A stretch of DNA of 64,000 bases, taken from assembly GCA_014281115.1 (NCBI GenBank), contig JACONQ010000006.1:558001-622000 (forward strand). The letters are read 5' to 3'. Shown here piece after piece: positions 34,970 through 45,949 of the stretch. This stretch comes from Laburnicola sp. R22_1 (lineage: Eukaryota; Ascomycota; Dothideomycetes; Pleosporales; Didymosphaeriaceae). The stretch's first letter is position 1. Every line of letters begins with the position of its first letter. The translations under genes and the position numbers were made by a program. The notes under the pieces were generated by a model. The model did not search any database, was not told where the DNA came from, and worked only from the letters and a program-made list of their open reading frames with translations.

Positions 34970-35399
34970 ATCGAGAATACCCTTCCAGGACAGACGTCCC
35001 ATGACTGTGGATTACTCCATGATGGGCAATCACACCGGCGGCTGTACTCAAATTGTTGTTCTGTGGCTTTAACCTTGTTGGACACGCGGCATGGGCTTGA
35101 TCAAAGCGTTCATGGTTCCAGATGGATGATTGCGAACTGATACGGACTTTGGATACGACAACGGAGTTTCAACCTAGCAGTCGCATGTAGCTTGAGAATG
35201 CGCGGGTATTTGAAAACTTGCTCTTGTATTCATGATTAAATGTGAATATGAATTACTACTTTCCTAACACACTGCTTCTCTACGGTAGTAGAACGAAAAT
35301 TCGAGTTCCGCGCGTTTACCCCAGGACAGGCGATACGAAGGCCGACTGTACTCAAACTTATTGTCCTATAGCTATACCCACAAACTTCCTCGCTACAGA
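34970..35399. other. Intergenic, nothing recognised
   Basis: About 430 bp between the 3' end of the split gene and the 3' end of the convergent alcohol dehydrogenase relic. Confidence 0.5.
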
Positions 35400-36133
35400 T
35401 TACTGTGAAATCAACACGCCCCTGTACCTCTTCTTCCCATCGCGTAGCGTACCCATGGCGGCTTCAATGCCGTCCTCCGTCATCGGAAACTTCATAACAA
35501 CAGGCTTGATGTCGTGCAAGGCTGCGAAGGCAAGCATCTTCCGGTGGACAGCTCGTGCGGCGACGACGGCACCTTGCACGGTGTACCCACCAAGAAGCAG
35601 CGGCATATACGGGAAAGCAAAGTCGGCCTCAGCAACCGTAAGCGGAAGAATCATCGCAGTCGGCGCCAAAGTAGGAATGATAACATTCCAGTCTGCCAGC
35701 CAGATCGTTAGCACGCATTCTCATCCCAACCTCTCAGAGCAGACTTAGACGTACCAGGCATAGCACTCGTCGTAACAAGCAGCACATCAATCTCCTTCTT
35801 GCCCCCCCATGGCGATGAAATAGTTTCATAGTCCTATCACGGGGAATGTAATGCTTTTCGCTTCGCATGAAATGCTTTTCCTACTACGTATGTGTGTAAG
35901 GCGCCGCACGAGTCGTGCTCGTAGCCCCAGCCAACGCCTTCCCGGAGGGAGACGACGCCGGCGCCTTCGTGGCCGAGGCCCATGTCAACGTGCTTGTAGT
36001 GCTCGTCTGTGCCGCAGACGCCCGACGTGGTGACTTTGACGAGGACTTCATCCCGTTTTAGGTCTGGGCGGGTTGTTTCTGATTTTGTGATTTTGCCGGA
36101 TTCGGAGCCTTTGTAGACGGTGAAGGAGGGCAT
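35400..36133 (-). pseudogene. Zinc-dependent alcohol dehydrogenase relic with internal deletion
   Basis: Medium-chain dehydrogenase/reductase. The N-terminus from 36,133 reads MPSFTVYKGSESGKITK, then VTTSGVCGTDEHYKHVDMGLGHEGAGVV (catalytic zinc Cys and GHE) and VGWGYEHDSCGA. The structural-zinc cysteines and most of the NAD-binding Rossmann domain are gone, replaced by a short unrelated stretch with a repeated AATGCTTTTC and an in-frame stop near 35,837. The C-terminal part is readable as DVLLVTTSAMP, a 62-nt intron (35,754-35,693), then DWNVIIPTLAPTAMILPLTV and the end KRYRGVLISQ. About 150 residues are missing compared with the usual 340-350. It cannot bind NAD and is a pseudogene. Confidence 0.8.
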
Positions 36134-36303
36134 TTTGCAAGGTTTTATTTGGACGCGCGGTTTAGATCAGGATTGAGGGGGTGGACTGTGTAGGTGGAAG
36201 AGTCTGAGGAGCGTTGAGATTGTGTATCAGGGTTGGAGTATGTAGGAAGAGGAGGAGGCTGGATTGGTAGTGAAAGTGACATGAAGAACAGAAAGACAAG
36301 CGG

Positions 36304-36311
36304 TTTATATA
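36304..36311 (-). promoter_or_regulatory. TATA box of the alcohol dehydrogenase relic
   Basis: TATATAAA on the minus strand, about 170 bp upstream of the ADH start codon. The promoter has survived the loss of the coding region. Confidence 0.55.
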
Positions 36312-37504
36312 GACCTCTCGAGCCCCCGCCACATGCGTGTCCACCATATCTCCACACTCGACGCTCTAAACAGCATGCTTTCGGCGTGCTCTAGCCATGA
36401 TTGCCCTTGTGCCGAAAAAACTTCGACGTGTCGTACACGAAAACATGACGTCGCGGATTATTAATATGCAGCCTACTGGGAGTTACCCACTCAAAACCGA
36501 TGTGAAGAAAAATCTCCGCTGTATCGGCGGGCGCTAGCATCGAGAGGCGAGATTGTTCCGAGGTTGGGTGATGCTATCAGAGCGAGGTACGGGGAGAAGA
36601 GTCTTCTTATTGACCGTTTCGGGTATCTCGAAATGGAACGCGATTACAGAAGTCGAGTTTGATTAGAAAACATGACGGTAGAGCAGAAAATTGCTGGAGA
36701 TGGCCATGTAGCTACTGATGGTGCATAGATAACTGTTGTAACGGACGAGCAGCATCTCTTTGGGGCAATGACGAAGAAGCCCTTGCTCTCTCTGACAGAG
36801 TCTCGAAGCAATGCCAGTATTTGTGGGTTGGAGAAAGTGCACAGGTGCCCCCCGGCCACGTGACGTGCACGTGCAGGCTAGCTAGGGCGGGCGCGTGTCT
36901 AATAAGCCACTGAATGGTAGAATTTGTGAATATGCATCTGAGACCTGCCGTCGACTGTGTGCTGCTGCGTTGTGCAAGCGGTGCTGACCAGCATTGCCCG
37001 GTACGCTGTGTATGCCGTCAGACGGAAGAGGGCCCAACCGACCAGCGGTCAAAGACGAGCGGTGGACAGAATGTCGCAGTGTGAATGATGTCGGCACTGC
37101 TGTTCCCCATGCGGGTATATGAAAATTGCCCGATGGAGCTAGAGGGTGAGTGGCAGTCAGACGGATGCGGACGCGCGGGCTCCGGAACAGCGAGAGGCGC
37201 TGAGCTGTGTCTTGGATGTCCGATAGCACCTTTGTGATAAGTCATGTTGATGTTGTCGTGAATCGGGAACGAGGAGATGGCGATGGTCAGCGACTCATCA
37301 GCGCGCACGGCGTCGCTGTCTTGGACGCACGCAGGACTTGGCAGATTGGCCAACGAGAGCGAGCGGTCCATGACTCCATGGCGTACAGTACCTTTGCAGT
37401 TTCCTGGCGCATGACGGCCATGACGCCTGCAATATGTGGATGATGAGACGGGCGTGTGGCCAGCCCAGCCATGGGAAGCCAAATTACTCCCTCGAGTGCC
37501 TGTG

Positions 37505-37530
37505 CCTGGCCTGGCCTGGCCTGGCCTGGC
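37505..37530 (+). repeat. CTGGC microsatellite
   Basis: Five perfect CTGGC units preceded by C. Confidence 0.9.
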
Positions 37531-37688
37531 AACGGATGCACTCACTGTGGCGGAGCAGTGCTTGGCTCATCACGGCTCCTCCGCATGCGGCTGTCCGATC
37601 GCATACACGGCGATTCACCACTCGCGCCGGCCTGCAAACAGGACTGCCACGGCAACGACACCACAGACACCACAGCACTACCGTATAC

Positions 37689-37740
37689 ACTCACTGGCAA
37701 CCCTCACTGGCAACGCTCACTGCCAACGCTCACTGCCAAC
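37689..37740 (+). repeat. 13-bp minisatellite, four units
   Basis: Four 13-bp units of the form CTCACTGGCAAC plus one base; the last two are identical to each other. Confidence 0.9.
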
Positions 37741-38335
37741 GCAAAGGATCTTCCCCCGCCCTCGACGCGTTTCGCAGAGCCGCGTGTCATCCCGAATTAG
37801 CAGCCACCCGCACCTGCGACCTTGCCCGTCTCGCCCCTATCCTGATCCGCACAGTGCAGCCCGCGCGGATCCGCCAGGAATCAGCATCCTCCAGCGACCA
37901 CCCTCCGCTGCCCTCTTCTTCCTCAGGCTCGCCGGTAATAATACTAACTTCACCACCGCTCGCGAGTTGCCGTCTGTCGTTTGGGTTGCGCATGAGTGGG
38001 AAGCTGGAGGTCCGCTGATCGCACCTGCCCCTTCGTTATTTTAGCGCTCGACTAGCTGCCCGGTTTCCAACACACGCACCACTCTCCCTACCGACCCCCT
38101 CCGTCACCGTCACCGTCACCACCACCACCACCACCCGCCAACCGCCAACCACACCTGCCACTCGTTACCCATACCTACCCGCCGCACTCCACGACGCTCG
38201 CTCCGCGCTCTGCATCGACGCCGCTGGCCAGCCCGACGCTCCTTCTCGCACCCGTCCACAGCACGCCCACGCCTATCCTCAACGGCCCGCCCGGCCCCGA
38301 CGACTCCCCCTGCTGCCCGCACACGACCCCCCGCC

Positions 38336-40690
38336 ATGCTGCCGTCGCTGTCCAAGGCGCTGCTGCTGCTGGCCGCGAGCGCCCTGCCCTTCGCCGCCGC
38401 CGAGCGCAAGATCGAATCGAGATCGCTGAACCCGTGCCAGGCCAACTCCAGCATCTCCGCCACCCTCTTCAATGTCGCCTTCACCCCCAACAACCGCAGT
38501 CTCGGCTTTGACATACAGTTCGTCACCACCGTGTCCGCAAAGGTCAATGCCGAGATGGAGCTGCTCGTCTACGGCTACTCGGCCATGAAGCAGGACCTGA
38601 ATCCCTGCGACAAGAACAACGGCATCGAGGGCTTGTGCCCCATGAACGCCGGTAACATCAAGATCAAGTCAAACCTCGACATCTCGCCCGAGGTCATGAG
38701 CGCCATTCCCGGTATGTCCGCCCGCCGTCCCGCCACCCCGTCGCTGCTAACGTGCTGCAGGCATTGCCTACACCATCCCCGATCTCGACGCCGTTGTCCG
38801 CATCAGAATCTCCGACCAGGACACCAAAGAGTCGCTTGCCTGTGTCGAGGCTGACCTGTTCAATGGCCACTCGGTCGATCAAAAGGCCGTCGCCTGGGTG
38901 ACGGCTGTCATCGCCGGCATTGGCTTGGTCGCCTCCGCCATCACCTCCGGCCTGGGCCACTCGAACACGGCCGCTCACGTAGCCGCCAACGCCATGTCGC
39001 TCTTCGGTTACTTCCAGGCCCAGGCCTTCGTCGGTATGAGCGCCGTGCCACTGCCGCCCATTGTTGCCGCTTGGACCCAGAACTTCCAGTGGACCATGGG
39101 CATTATCCGCGTCCAGTTCCTGCAAAGGATGGCTACCTGGTACCAGCGCGCAACGGGCGGCACGCCGACCACCTACCTGGCACAGCTAGCATACATCTCG
39201 GTTGAGGTCCAGAAGAAGATGAAGCGCTCGCTCGACGACCTCGACCTCCCCATGACCAAGCGCGCCGTCTACGGTGCCGCCAACGCCATCGCCTCCCTTT
39301 CCACACGTAGCAATTCCGACCAGACCAACATGCAGCACGCGAGCCGTGTAGTTGTCCACGGTATCGAACGAGTTGGATTCAAGGCCAAAATCGAGACGAC
39401 CAACATCTTCTTTACCGGCTACACCTTCTTCGTCATCTTCGTCATCTTCGTTGTCCTCGGTGTCATCGCCTTCAAATACATCTGCGAGGGACTCGTCAAG
39501 GCCGGCAGGATGAAGAATGACCAGTTCACCGACTTCCGCAACGGATGGCGGACCGTCCTCAAGGGAATCTTGTTCCGTGTTATTCTCATCGGTTTCCCGC
39601 AGATGATGGTGCTCTGCTTCTGGGAATTGACGAAGCGCGATTCTGCCGGTGAGGTCGTCCTCGCCGTTTGCACGCTGGTGACCATGATTGCCATCCTCGG
39701 TTGGGCCTCCTCCAAGGTCGTCCGCATTGCGCAACGATCCATCGTTATGCACAAGAATCCGGCCTACATCCTGTATTCCGACCCCGTCGCTCTCAACAAG
39801 TGGGGTTTCCTCTATGTGCAGTTCAAGGCGACCATGTACTACTTCATCATTCCCATCTTGGGCTATATCCTAATCAAAGCCATGTTCATCGGCCTCTCCC
39901 AGAGCAACGGCACTGTTCAGGCTATTGCGCTCGTCCTCATTGAGGCGGCGCTTCTGATTGGCGTGTGTGTCTTGCGACCGTACATGGACAAGAAGACCAA
40001 CGGCTTCAACATCGCCATAGCAGCCGTCAACTTCCTCAGCGCCATCTTCCTCTTGGTCTTCACTGAAATCTTCAAGCAGCCGGTAAGAAAACACGGCCAA
40101 GTCTATCGAGGTTACGCTAACATGTACAGGCTATTGTAACCGGTGTCATGGGTGTAATCTTTTTCGTTGTCAACGCAGCCTTCGCCCTCGTCCTGCTTCT
40201 CATGGTGCTCGTATCCTCTGGTTTTGCCCTCTTCACAAGTAACCCCGACACGCGCTACCAGCCGATGCGTGACGATCGCGGATCCTTTATCAAATCTCAA
40301 ACCCAGCTCACCACTGAGCTCGATGCTCTAGGTGCGACTGCTCGCGGTGAAGGCAAGGGTACTCATGCTCGCCTCGACGATGATGACGACAACATGTCCA
40401 TCAACTCGACGGAACAGAGGCAGCAGATGGCCAACAAAGAAGGTGGTTTTTCCGAGCACTACCAAGCCGCTCCGCCACGAAGTCCGGTTCACCCCACGGG
40501 CCCGTCACCCTACTCGTCGCACACCTCTGTGCCCTCAACAGTACCACCGTCTTACTACAAGAGCAACAGCCCAGTTCCGTCGGTACCTTCGACAGGCTAT
40601 GGGCGAACAGGCAGTCTGAGAAACGAAGCCCAGTATAGATCGGCGAATAACACGAGCCCATGGCAGCGAGGAGCCGGGTACGACCATTGA
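38336..40690 (+). CDS. Flavin-carrier/TRP-like membrane protein
   Basis: Fungal FLC family (yeast Flc1-3; TRP-like channels of ER/Golgi linked to FAD transport, calcium release and cell-wall integrity). Exons 38,336-38,711, 38,761-40,082 and 40,130-40,690 join to 752 residues with introns of 49 and 47 nt. A signal peptide (LLLLAASALPFAAAERK) is followed by an ML-like luminal domain (SLNPCQANSSISATLFNVAF; four or more conserved Cys). The TRP-like membrane region then gives about eight or nine helices, including VAWVTAVIAGIGLVASAI, GYTFFVIFVIFVVLGVI and GVMGVIFFVVNAAFALVLLL. A Ser/Pro-rich cytosolic tail with an acidic DDDDDN run ends the protein. It looks complete and undamaged. Which paralogue it is cannot be decided here. 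Confidence 0.88.
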
Positions 40691-42328
40691 CGCCAGGAAG
40701 GGGAGCGGGCATCGCTTTCGAACGAGCGGATTATCGAAATGTATGACCGCTCCTCGCAGAAGTATTAGCCGAATTTATGGAATTCGCGTGTGCATATTAC
40801 CCATACAGTATACTTAATTCCACGAAGGATGGACTTGCATGGACCCTCTCTGGGCGCAGTCATGGACGGTGGGCTCGCCGCAGTGGTTCGCTCGCACCTT
40901 TTTGTCAAAATTCCCCCCGCTGCAGACGAGCGGGTGACATTATATAATCCCTTGCTCTCTATCTTTTATGTGGATCTTTTTGGTCTCTTTTGTTTTCATT
41001 GGGAATCGGCGTCACACGTCTTGGATGACTGGCTTTCTTGTACGTATCAGACAAGCAACCTCTTTGCTTTGTACGGCGGCGGGATGGCCGTTTCGAGGAT
41101 GTAGCGAGAGAGCAGCGATGGATGACTGCGCAAATGGGTCGAGGAAACGCGGTAGGATCAGTGGGGTTCTGTAGATGAATGGAGCGGTGTACAAAAGAAG
41201 CACTTGATGTTTTTGGTGAAAGAGGCCAGTGTAGACTAACAAGGGTGGTGTAGGACCAGGGACGACGATGCAGCCACTACGTACGCTAGGTACCTAGATA
41301 AACATGTGGGTGGTGACTTGACACGTGAATCTAAACTGGCCACGGGTCGGTCCACCATGGGCCGTTGGGAGTTCCCCAGATGGGGCACTCTGTAGCGCGA
41401 GATGAGGCAGGTGAATCAGGACGAGGTCACTTTCTGCGCCGGCGATGCAACCGCAGCGGTCACCCTCTCTCCTCTCCGTCACTCCACTGGGCGTGCCGCA
41501 TTGCAGGCAGCAGCGTCGCCGCCACAAAGAAAGAGAGGACGAGATGGAGCGACATCGCAGGCTTCCATCAAGACCATGATCCAGTCTGAAAGTTCCCGAA
41601 GACCGGCAAAGAGGAGGACGTCGTTGGGGTTTGGTGCGGACGCCGCGCACCAATCATGCGAGGCACGTTGGGCAGACCGGCATCCTCATCGGAGCGAAGG
41701 CTGCTTCGACGTCTGGAATGTGCAGTTGCAGCGTGCACCCTGACGCTCTTTGTTAGATGGATGGCCTATCGGCTGCCGCGGGTGCCGCTGTCTGCTGTCG
41801 TGAGAGGCAGATGCCACCTAGCCGGCCTGCTGTCAAGATGGAAGTCGGCTCCACCATGTGTTTCGGAGCTATCTTCGTCTGATGTCGCGCAAACTCTTCC
41901 TGCACCAATTCACCGCTGTATGCTCCATCCGTTTTGTGTGTCTTGCATCTGCTCGGGGCGTTTTGGCTCGGCTATCGGGCTTGCCTGTCTGTTCGGTCGC
42001 AATTGGGGTTTCTGGGCTTGTGCATCTGGCCTGGGCATCATATCAGTGTCAGTTTTCTGACGAGCATCCCATTTGTGTCACTTCATCGAGGCGCGTCCGA
42101 AGCTCGACCGTCGTACGGATTCGCCCCACGACCTTGTTGGCTTGGGCTCGTCTTTGCTCGTCTTTGTTGGGAGGCTTTCTTTGGACGAGTCGAGTTGATC
42201 GTGAGGACCATCGATTGCACACGCCCATCTCGCTGGGTACGTCGCCACTCGAACCACGGTTCGACACATGGTACCGTCACGCGAAAGTGGCTAGAAGGGA
42301 AGTCGCAGTGTGAAATGGGAAATGGGAA
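40691..42328. other. Intergenic region, nothing recognised
   Basis: About 1.6 kb between the FLC-like 3' end and the kinase. Open frames here have no conserved features. The last 300 bp is kinase promoter or leader, depending on the start used. Confidence 0.5.
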
Positions 42329-43828
42329 ATGGACAATGCACCACGCTTCGTGTTTCCCATGCATGCGTTTACTCCCGGCACGGACACCGCGGTGACCGAC
42401 CATACTGCATCCGTACGTCCAACATCGCGCCGTCCTTATATTTCATTGGAGACGCATTCCATACGAGAAAAGGCTTCGTCATCGTCATCACTACTCTCGG
42501 TGCCTGCGTTGGCTACAAAACATCGACAACCACCAAGGACTTGTTCAACACCACCCGCCAGCCCAACCAGGGATTCAGGAATCGCCATGGATATCGATAC
42601 GAGATCGAGAATGCAGCCTAGGACATATACACCGCCATCTACGCCCACGAGGAGGAGCCACTCCAGTTCGAGCTCGGTGTCGTCGACCAGTATCAGAGAA
42701 GAGTTGGAGAGCTTGCGTAGGGGCATATCGCCCCCGTCGCGGTCTGCGGAAGAGAAGGAGAAGCCGGGCAACGCAGAAACAAGGCAATTTCCTACTTGGC
42801 TTTTCGATTACGAAATCGACGTGGACGCCGCAGGTGCACAAAAAGTACTCGGGACTGGGGCATGGAGCACTGTCTACCTCGCCAGCCCTGCCCCATGCAT
42901 GCCCCAGGAATTCTCTTCTACGGATGCCAAAGTGTCGGCCGAAATCTCCCCTCCGCTCACACCAGTCCGCTCCCGCGGCTCTAGCATGTCCAAGTCTTAT
43001 CCACCAAAGCCCTCCGCCTACGCTATCAAAGTCCCCTACGAGCGCACTGCCCACCACGTCCTCACAGAAGAAGGCCGCATCCTCTCCTACCTCTCCCGCT
43101 TCCCCTCGGCAGAAAAATACCTAGTCCCCTACTACGGCCAGGACACCCGTACCGATGCCCTCGTCCTGGGCTTCCTCCCCACCACGCTCGACAGCCTCAT
43201 CACCGCCGACCTCAACACCCGCGACGAAGCCGACCGCAGCGCCATGCTCGCCGACGTCTTCCCACACATAGCATGTAACCTGCTCGACGGCCTCGCCTGG
43301 CTGCACGACAAAGGCGGCATCCACGGCGACGTCAAGCCGCCGAACATCCTCCTCTCCGTGAACCCATCGACGCGCACCCCCCACGCCGTCTACGCCGATT
43401 TTTCAGCCAGCATACTCCAAGCACTCGCACCCCCTTCAACCAAACAAAAGGCTCCCCTAGGCGGCGCAACATGGGACTACATGGAACCCTCGCTGCTCAC
43501 CACCTCGACTGTGCGGTCACCACCCTCGCCCGCAACCGACCTCTGGGCGCTCGCCATGACGCTGCTCGTCCTCGTAACCGGAGCGTCGCCCTACGAGCGT
43601 GTGGCGCCCAACGCGGTCCTCAAGCGCGAAATCCTCAAGCAGGGGAACCCGCTCGAGTACGTCGCTGCAGGCGAGCACGGCGTGCGCAGCGTCATTCGCT
43701 TGGGTGCGTTGAGTCGTGCGCTGGGCTTCAATGTTAAAAGGTGGTTTGCCAAGGTGCTTGTGCGTGATGGGGAGAGTAGGATGGGCACGGGAGAGTGGAG
43801 GGAAGAGCTGGCTGATGCGTTGATGTAG
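42329..43828 (+). CDS. Atypical serine/threonine protein kinase
   Basis: Single-exon protein of 499 residues from ATG 42,329, or 413 from the in-frame ATG at 42,587. The latter has a good context (CGCCATGG) and follows a possible TATA-like CTTATATTTC at about 42,436, so it is my preferred start. A Ser-rich N-terminus is followed by kinase subdomains: glycine loop GTGAWSTVY, a roughly 60-residue insert, AIKVPYER (catalytic Lys), IHGDVKPPNILL (catalytic loop with HGD instead of HRD) and YADFSASI (DFS instead of DFG). Then come GATWDYMEPSLL (activation/APE region) and DLWALAMTLLVLVTG. Catalytic Lys, both Asp and Asn are present, so activity is plausible despite the variant motifs. I cannot name an orthologue. 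Confidence 0.8.
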   Translation: MDNAPRFVFPMHAFTPGTDTAVTDHTASVRPTSRRPYISLETHSIREKASSSSSLLSVPALATKHRQPPRTCSTPPASPTRDSGIAMDIDTRSRMQPRTYTPPSTPTRRSHSSSSSVSSTSIREELESLRRGISPPSRSAEEKEKPGNAETRQFPTWLFDYEIDVDAAGAQKVLGTGAWSTVYLASPAPCMPQEFSSTDAKVSAEISPPLTPVRSRGSSMSKSYPPKPSAYAIKVPYERTAHHVLTEEGRILSYLSRFPSAEKYLVPYYGQDTRTDALVLGFLPTTLDSLITADLNTRDEADRSAMLADVFPHIACNLLDGLAWLHDKGGIHGDVKPPNILLSVNPSTRTPHAVYADFSASILQALAPPSTKQKAPLGGATWDYMEPSLLTTSTVRSPPSPATDLWALAMTLLVLVTGASPYERVAPNAVLKREILKQGNPLEYVAAGEHGVRSVIRLGALSRALGFNVKRWFAKVLVRDGESRMGTGEWREELADALM

Positions 43829-45204
43829 ATGCGAGGCGTGCTTTTCTCAACTTCCTCTTCCTCTTTCTTTCCCTTGACACTACCTAACCCCTGGATGGAC
43901 TGCTAAAGCAGACGTATGGTCTGCTAGAGACGTGCTCGTTGAGATATCGGGTGTATTGTTCATGGGTAGTGTTCTAGGTCCACAATGTTGCATATGAGAC
44001 GTCATGTGCATGTGACATTGCTCGGGCGCCTTGGATGGATGGAAACGATGTTCGTGGTCTTCCGTTGATGGAATGACACGACACGATACGACACGACAAG
44101 ATGTGACACGGAACGGAACGGAGTAATGCTGCATCTTTTTCTTCTTGTATATAACTTATTTAGTAAAAACAATCATCATCATTACCATTACGATACGAAG
44201 ACCTATATTTTGTGCGCGATACCCCTTTTGTACGCTACGCTGGTTCTTGTTGTTTTGTTATACGTAAGGGGGAAGGGATAACGGTAAGAGCAGACGCGTG
44301 TCTTTTGAATTTCCAGATTCACAATCCGTGATCGTTCTACCGGCCCTTCCATCGTGCCTGACTGACTACTTCCCGTCCCTCCATCTCGATTCGACCGTCG
44401 GCATTTGCCGTCTGTTCTTTCGCTTGCGCAGCGCTTCCCATACCCTGTCCATCCATCCATGTTGCCACTCCCCTAGCGCCGGGACGATGCTTGGTCCGAC
44501 TACGTATGTACTTCTCGAAAAGCACCGCGCCGTACGTAGTACTACGTACCATGTCGACCCAAGTGCCGTATTCCCAGTCGCTGTTCTTCTTTGGTACGCG
44601 CTCACTCGTGCGTTCAATAGGTTTGAAGGTCAGACTAGGTAGGCAACTCCTATCGGAGCGAAAATAACTGCAAAGCTGAATATGACCTTGGTCTGGTGTG
44701 CGGTGTTGTTCTCCAAGTCGGTGTCGTGTCGTCGGCATTATAGGCTTCCCCGGTAGAATCTGCCTTGTGTCGATTTCTGTGCTGTTGTACCAAGTTCAGC
44801 GGAGGAGGGCTATAATACACGGAGACGGACGGGTTTTGCTCGTCTCGTCAGACACGTAAGGGAATATCGCTGTGAACGTGCACGCATCGTCAACGCTCCT
44901 CCCTGGTATGAGACTTCCTGCGGGGTTGTAGCTTTTCCCGCGTGCGTTGATGGCTGGCGAAACCATGTCGCTCTGGCTGAACATAACATGGCATGAGCCG
45001 CGTGACTGGTGATGCTCGTCAAGATCCCTTCTTGAGTCTTGTGGGAAACGTCTCCCAGCATCTTGCGCATGGAAAGATAATATTATCTTAGCACAAGTGT
45101 TCCCTATCCTCTGTGAACGGACGTTCATCCGTACATAAGAGTTGAGGACTTCAGTTTCTACAACAGGAGTCCACACTTTTTTTTTAAATAAAGCTGTATC
45201 TTGT
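43829..45204. other. Intergenic; island border
   Basis: About 1.4 kb. A short ACACG-type tandem patch lies at 44,072-44,100. A 126-codon open frame on the minus strand (44,796-45,176) has no recognisable content and is not called. Base composition turns AT-rich near 45,180. Confidence 0.5.
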
Positions 45205-45210
45205 AACTAT

Positions 45211-45260
45211 ATTATAGTAAAAGAAAACTTAGCTATAACTTTTTTTTCTATATACTAGTT
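45211..45260 (+). repeat. Tract shared with 10,037-10,086
   Basis: Near-identical to the tract at the right edge of the left AT block. Here it sits at the left edge of the right AT block, just before pogo element E. Confidence 0.6.
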
Positions 45261-45280
45261 TTATAAAATACTATAACGTA

Positions 45281-45621
45281 CTTTGCACTCGAGTCGATCA
45301 TTCCATCGAGTCGATCACTTTGCCAAGACCCCACTACAACGTACTATCAGCAATAGTACAACGCGATGCCTCAACCACATAACAAACCACTGGCGTTAAA
45401 AGAAGCGCGTATACAGCTTGCGATCTAGGCTATTAAATAAGACGTAACACTCTTTTAGCAATACGCTATAGCCCTCTATAACGTCTCTTAAAGTACACTT
45501 AGCAACTAACGCGCTAGAAAGACGTTTAGACGCAACTGCGCACCTAATAAAATGAGACTTACTATAAGAGAGGAGCAGGTGATTGTGCAGCATATACTCG
45601 ACCTAGACGCGCGAGGATTTC
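45281..45621 (+). pseudogene. Pogo-type transposase E, N-terminal part (cut by copia)
   Basis: A TA at 45,279-45,280 is followed by a putative terminal repeat holding TCGAGTCGATCA twice. ATG at 45,366 opens a frame with RIP-type stops that reads as a pogo HTH region (ALKEARIQLAI, then YNVS-STLSN) and continues as REEQVIVQHILDLDARGF. It breaks at codon 85-86, exactly at the copia insertion (45,622). The frame resumes at 57,723 on the far side of the copia element. Confidence 0.8.
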
Positions 45622-45939
45622 TATCAGATACGTAAGTATCTTTGATGAGATGAGATGAAAGTGATGGATTTGATGATGAATTGATTGTCGAGTGATCTCT
45701 ATCGGAGAAGCTCAGCTATCGTACGCAATATCTATCTAGCGCTAAGACGCACTAGTAATAGTGCGGAGTAGTGTAATAGTAGTACACTAGTCTCCTTTGT
45801 GTATTTCACAGTGATCTTATAGTGAAATTACTATAAGTTACACTAACTATCGTTATAAGGAGACTATGTGATTGGACGCACGTAACTACTAGATTTTATA
45901 GTGAAATCACAGTGATTTCTAGTGACCTAATATCTAACA
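45622..45939 (-). repeat. Copia 3' LTR
   Basis: Matches 57,404-57,717 with a 4-bp length difference and mainly C/T and G/A differences. It contains a palindrome-rich core (CACAGTGA-type repeats). Confidence 0.9.
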
Positions 45940-45949
45940 CACCCCCTTA

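Larger units (their letters stand above)
36312..38335. other. Long intergenic region with small tandem repeats
   Basis: About 2 kb. No gene is supported. 37,505-37,530 is a CTGGC pentamer repeat and 37,689-37,740 a four-unit 13-bp minisatellite. 38,098-38,140 is a CACCGT/CACC tract just upstream of the next gene, in a pyrimidine-rich leader. Confidence 0.55.

Noticed and set aside
37018..38044. Several overlapping open frames of 100-200 codons on both strands
   Set aside because: They are driven by GC-rich low-complexity sequence and tandem repeats and show no conserved motifs. No consistent splice structure.
44796..45176. A 126-codon minus-strand open frame
   Set aside because: No recognisable family, promoter or codon signal; adjacent to an AT border. 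Could be real but cannot be supported.
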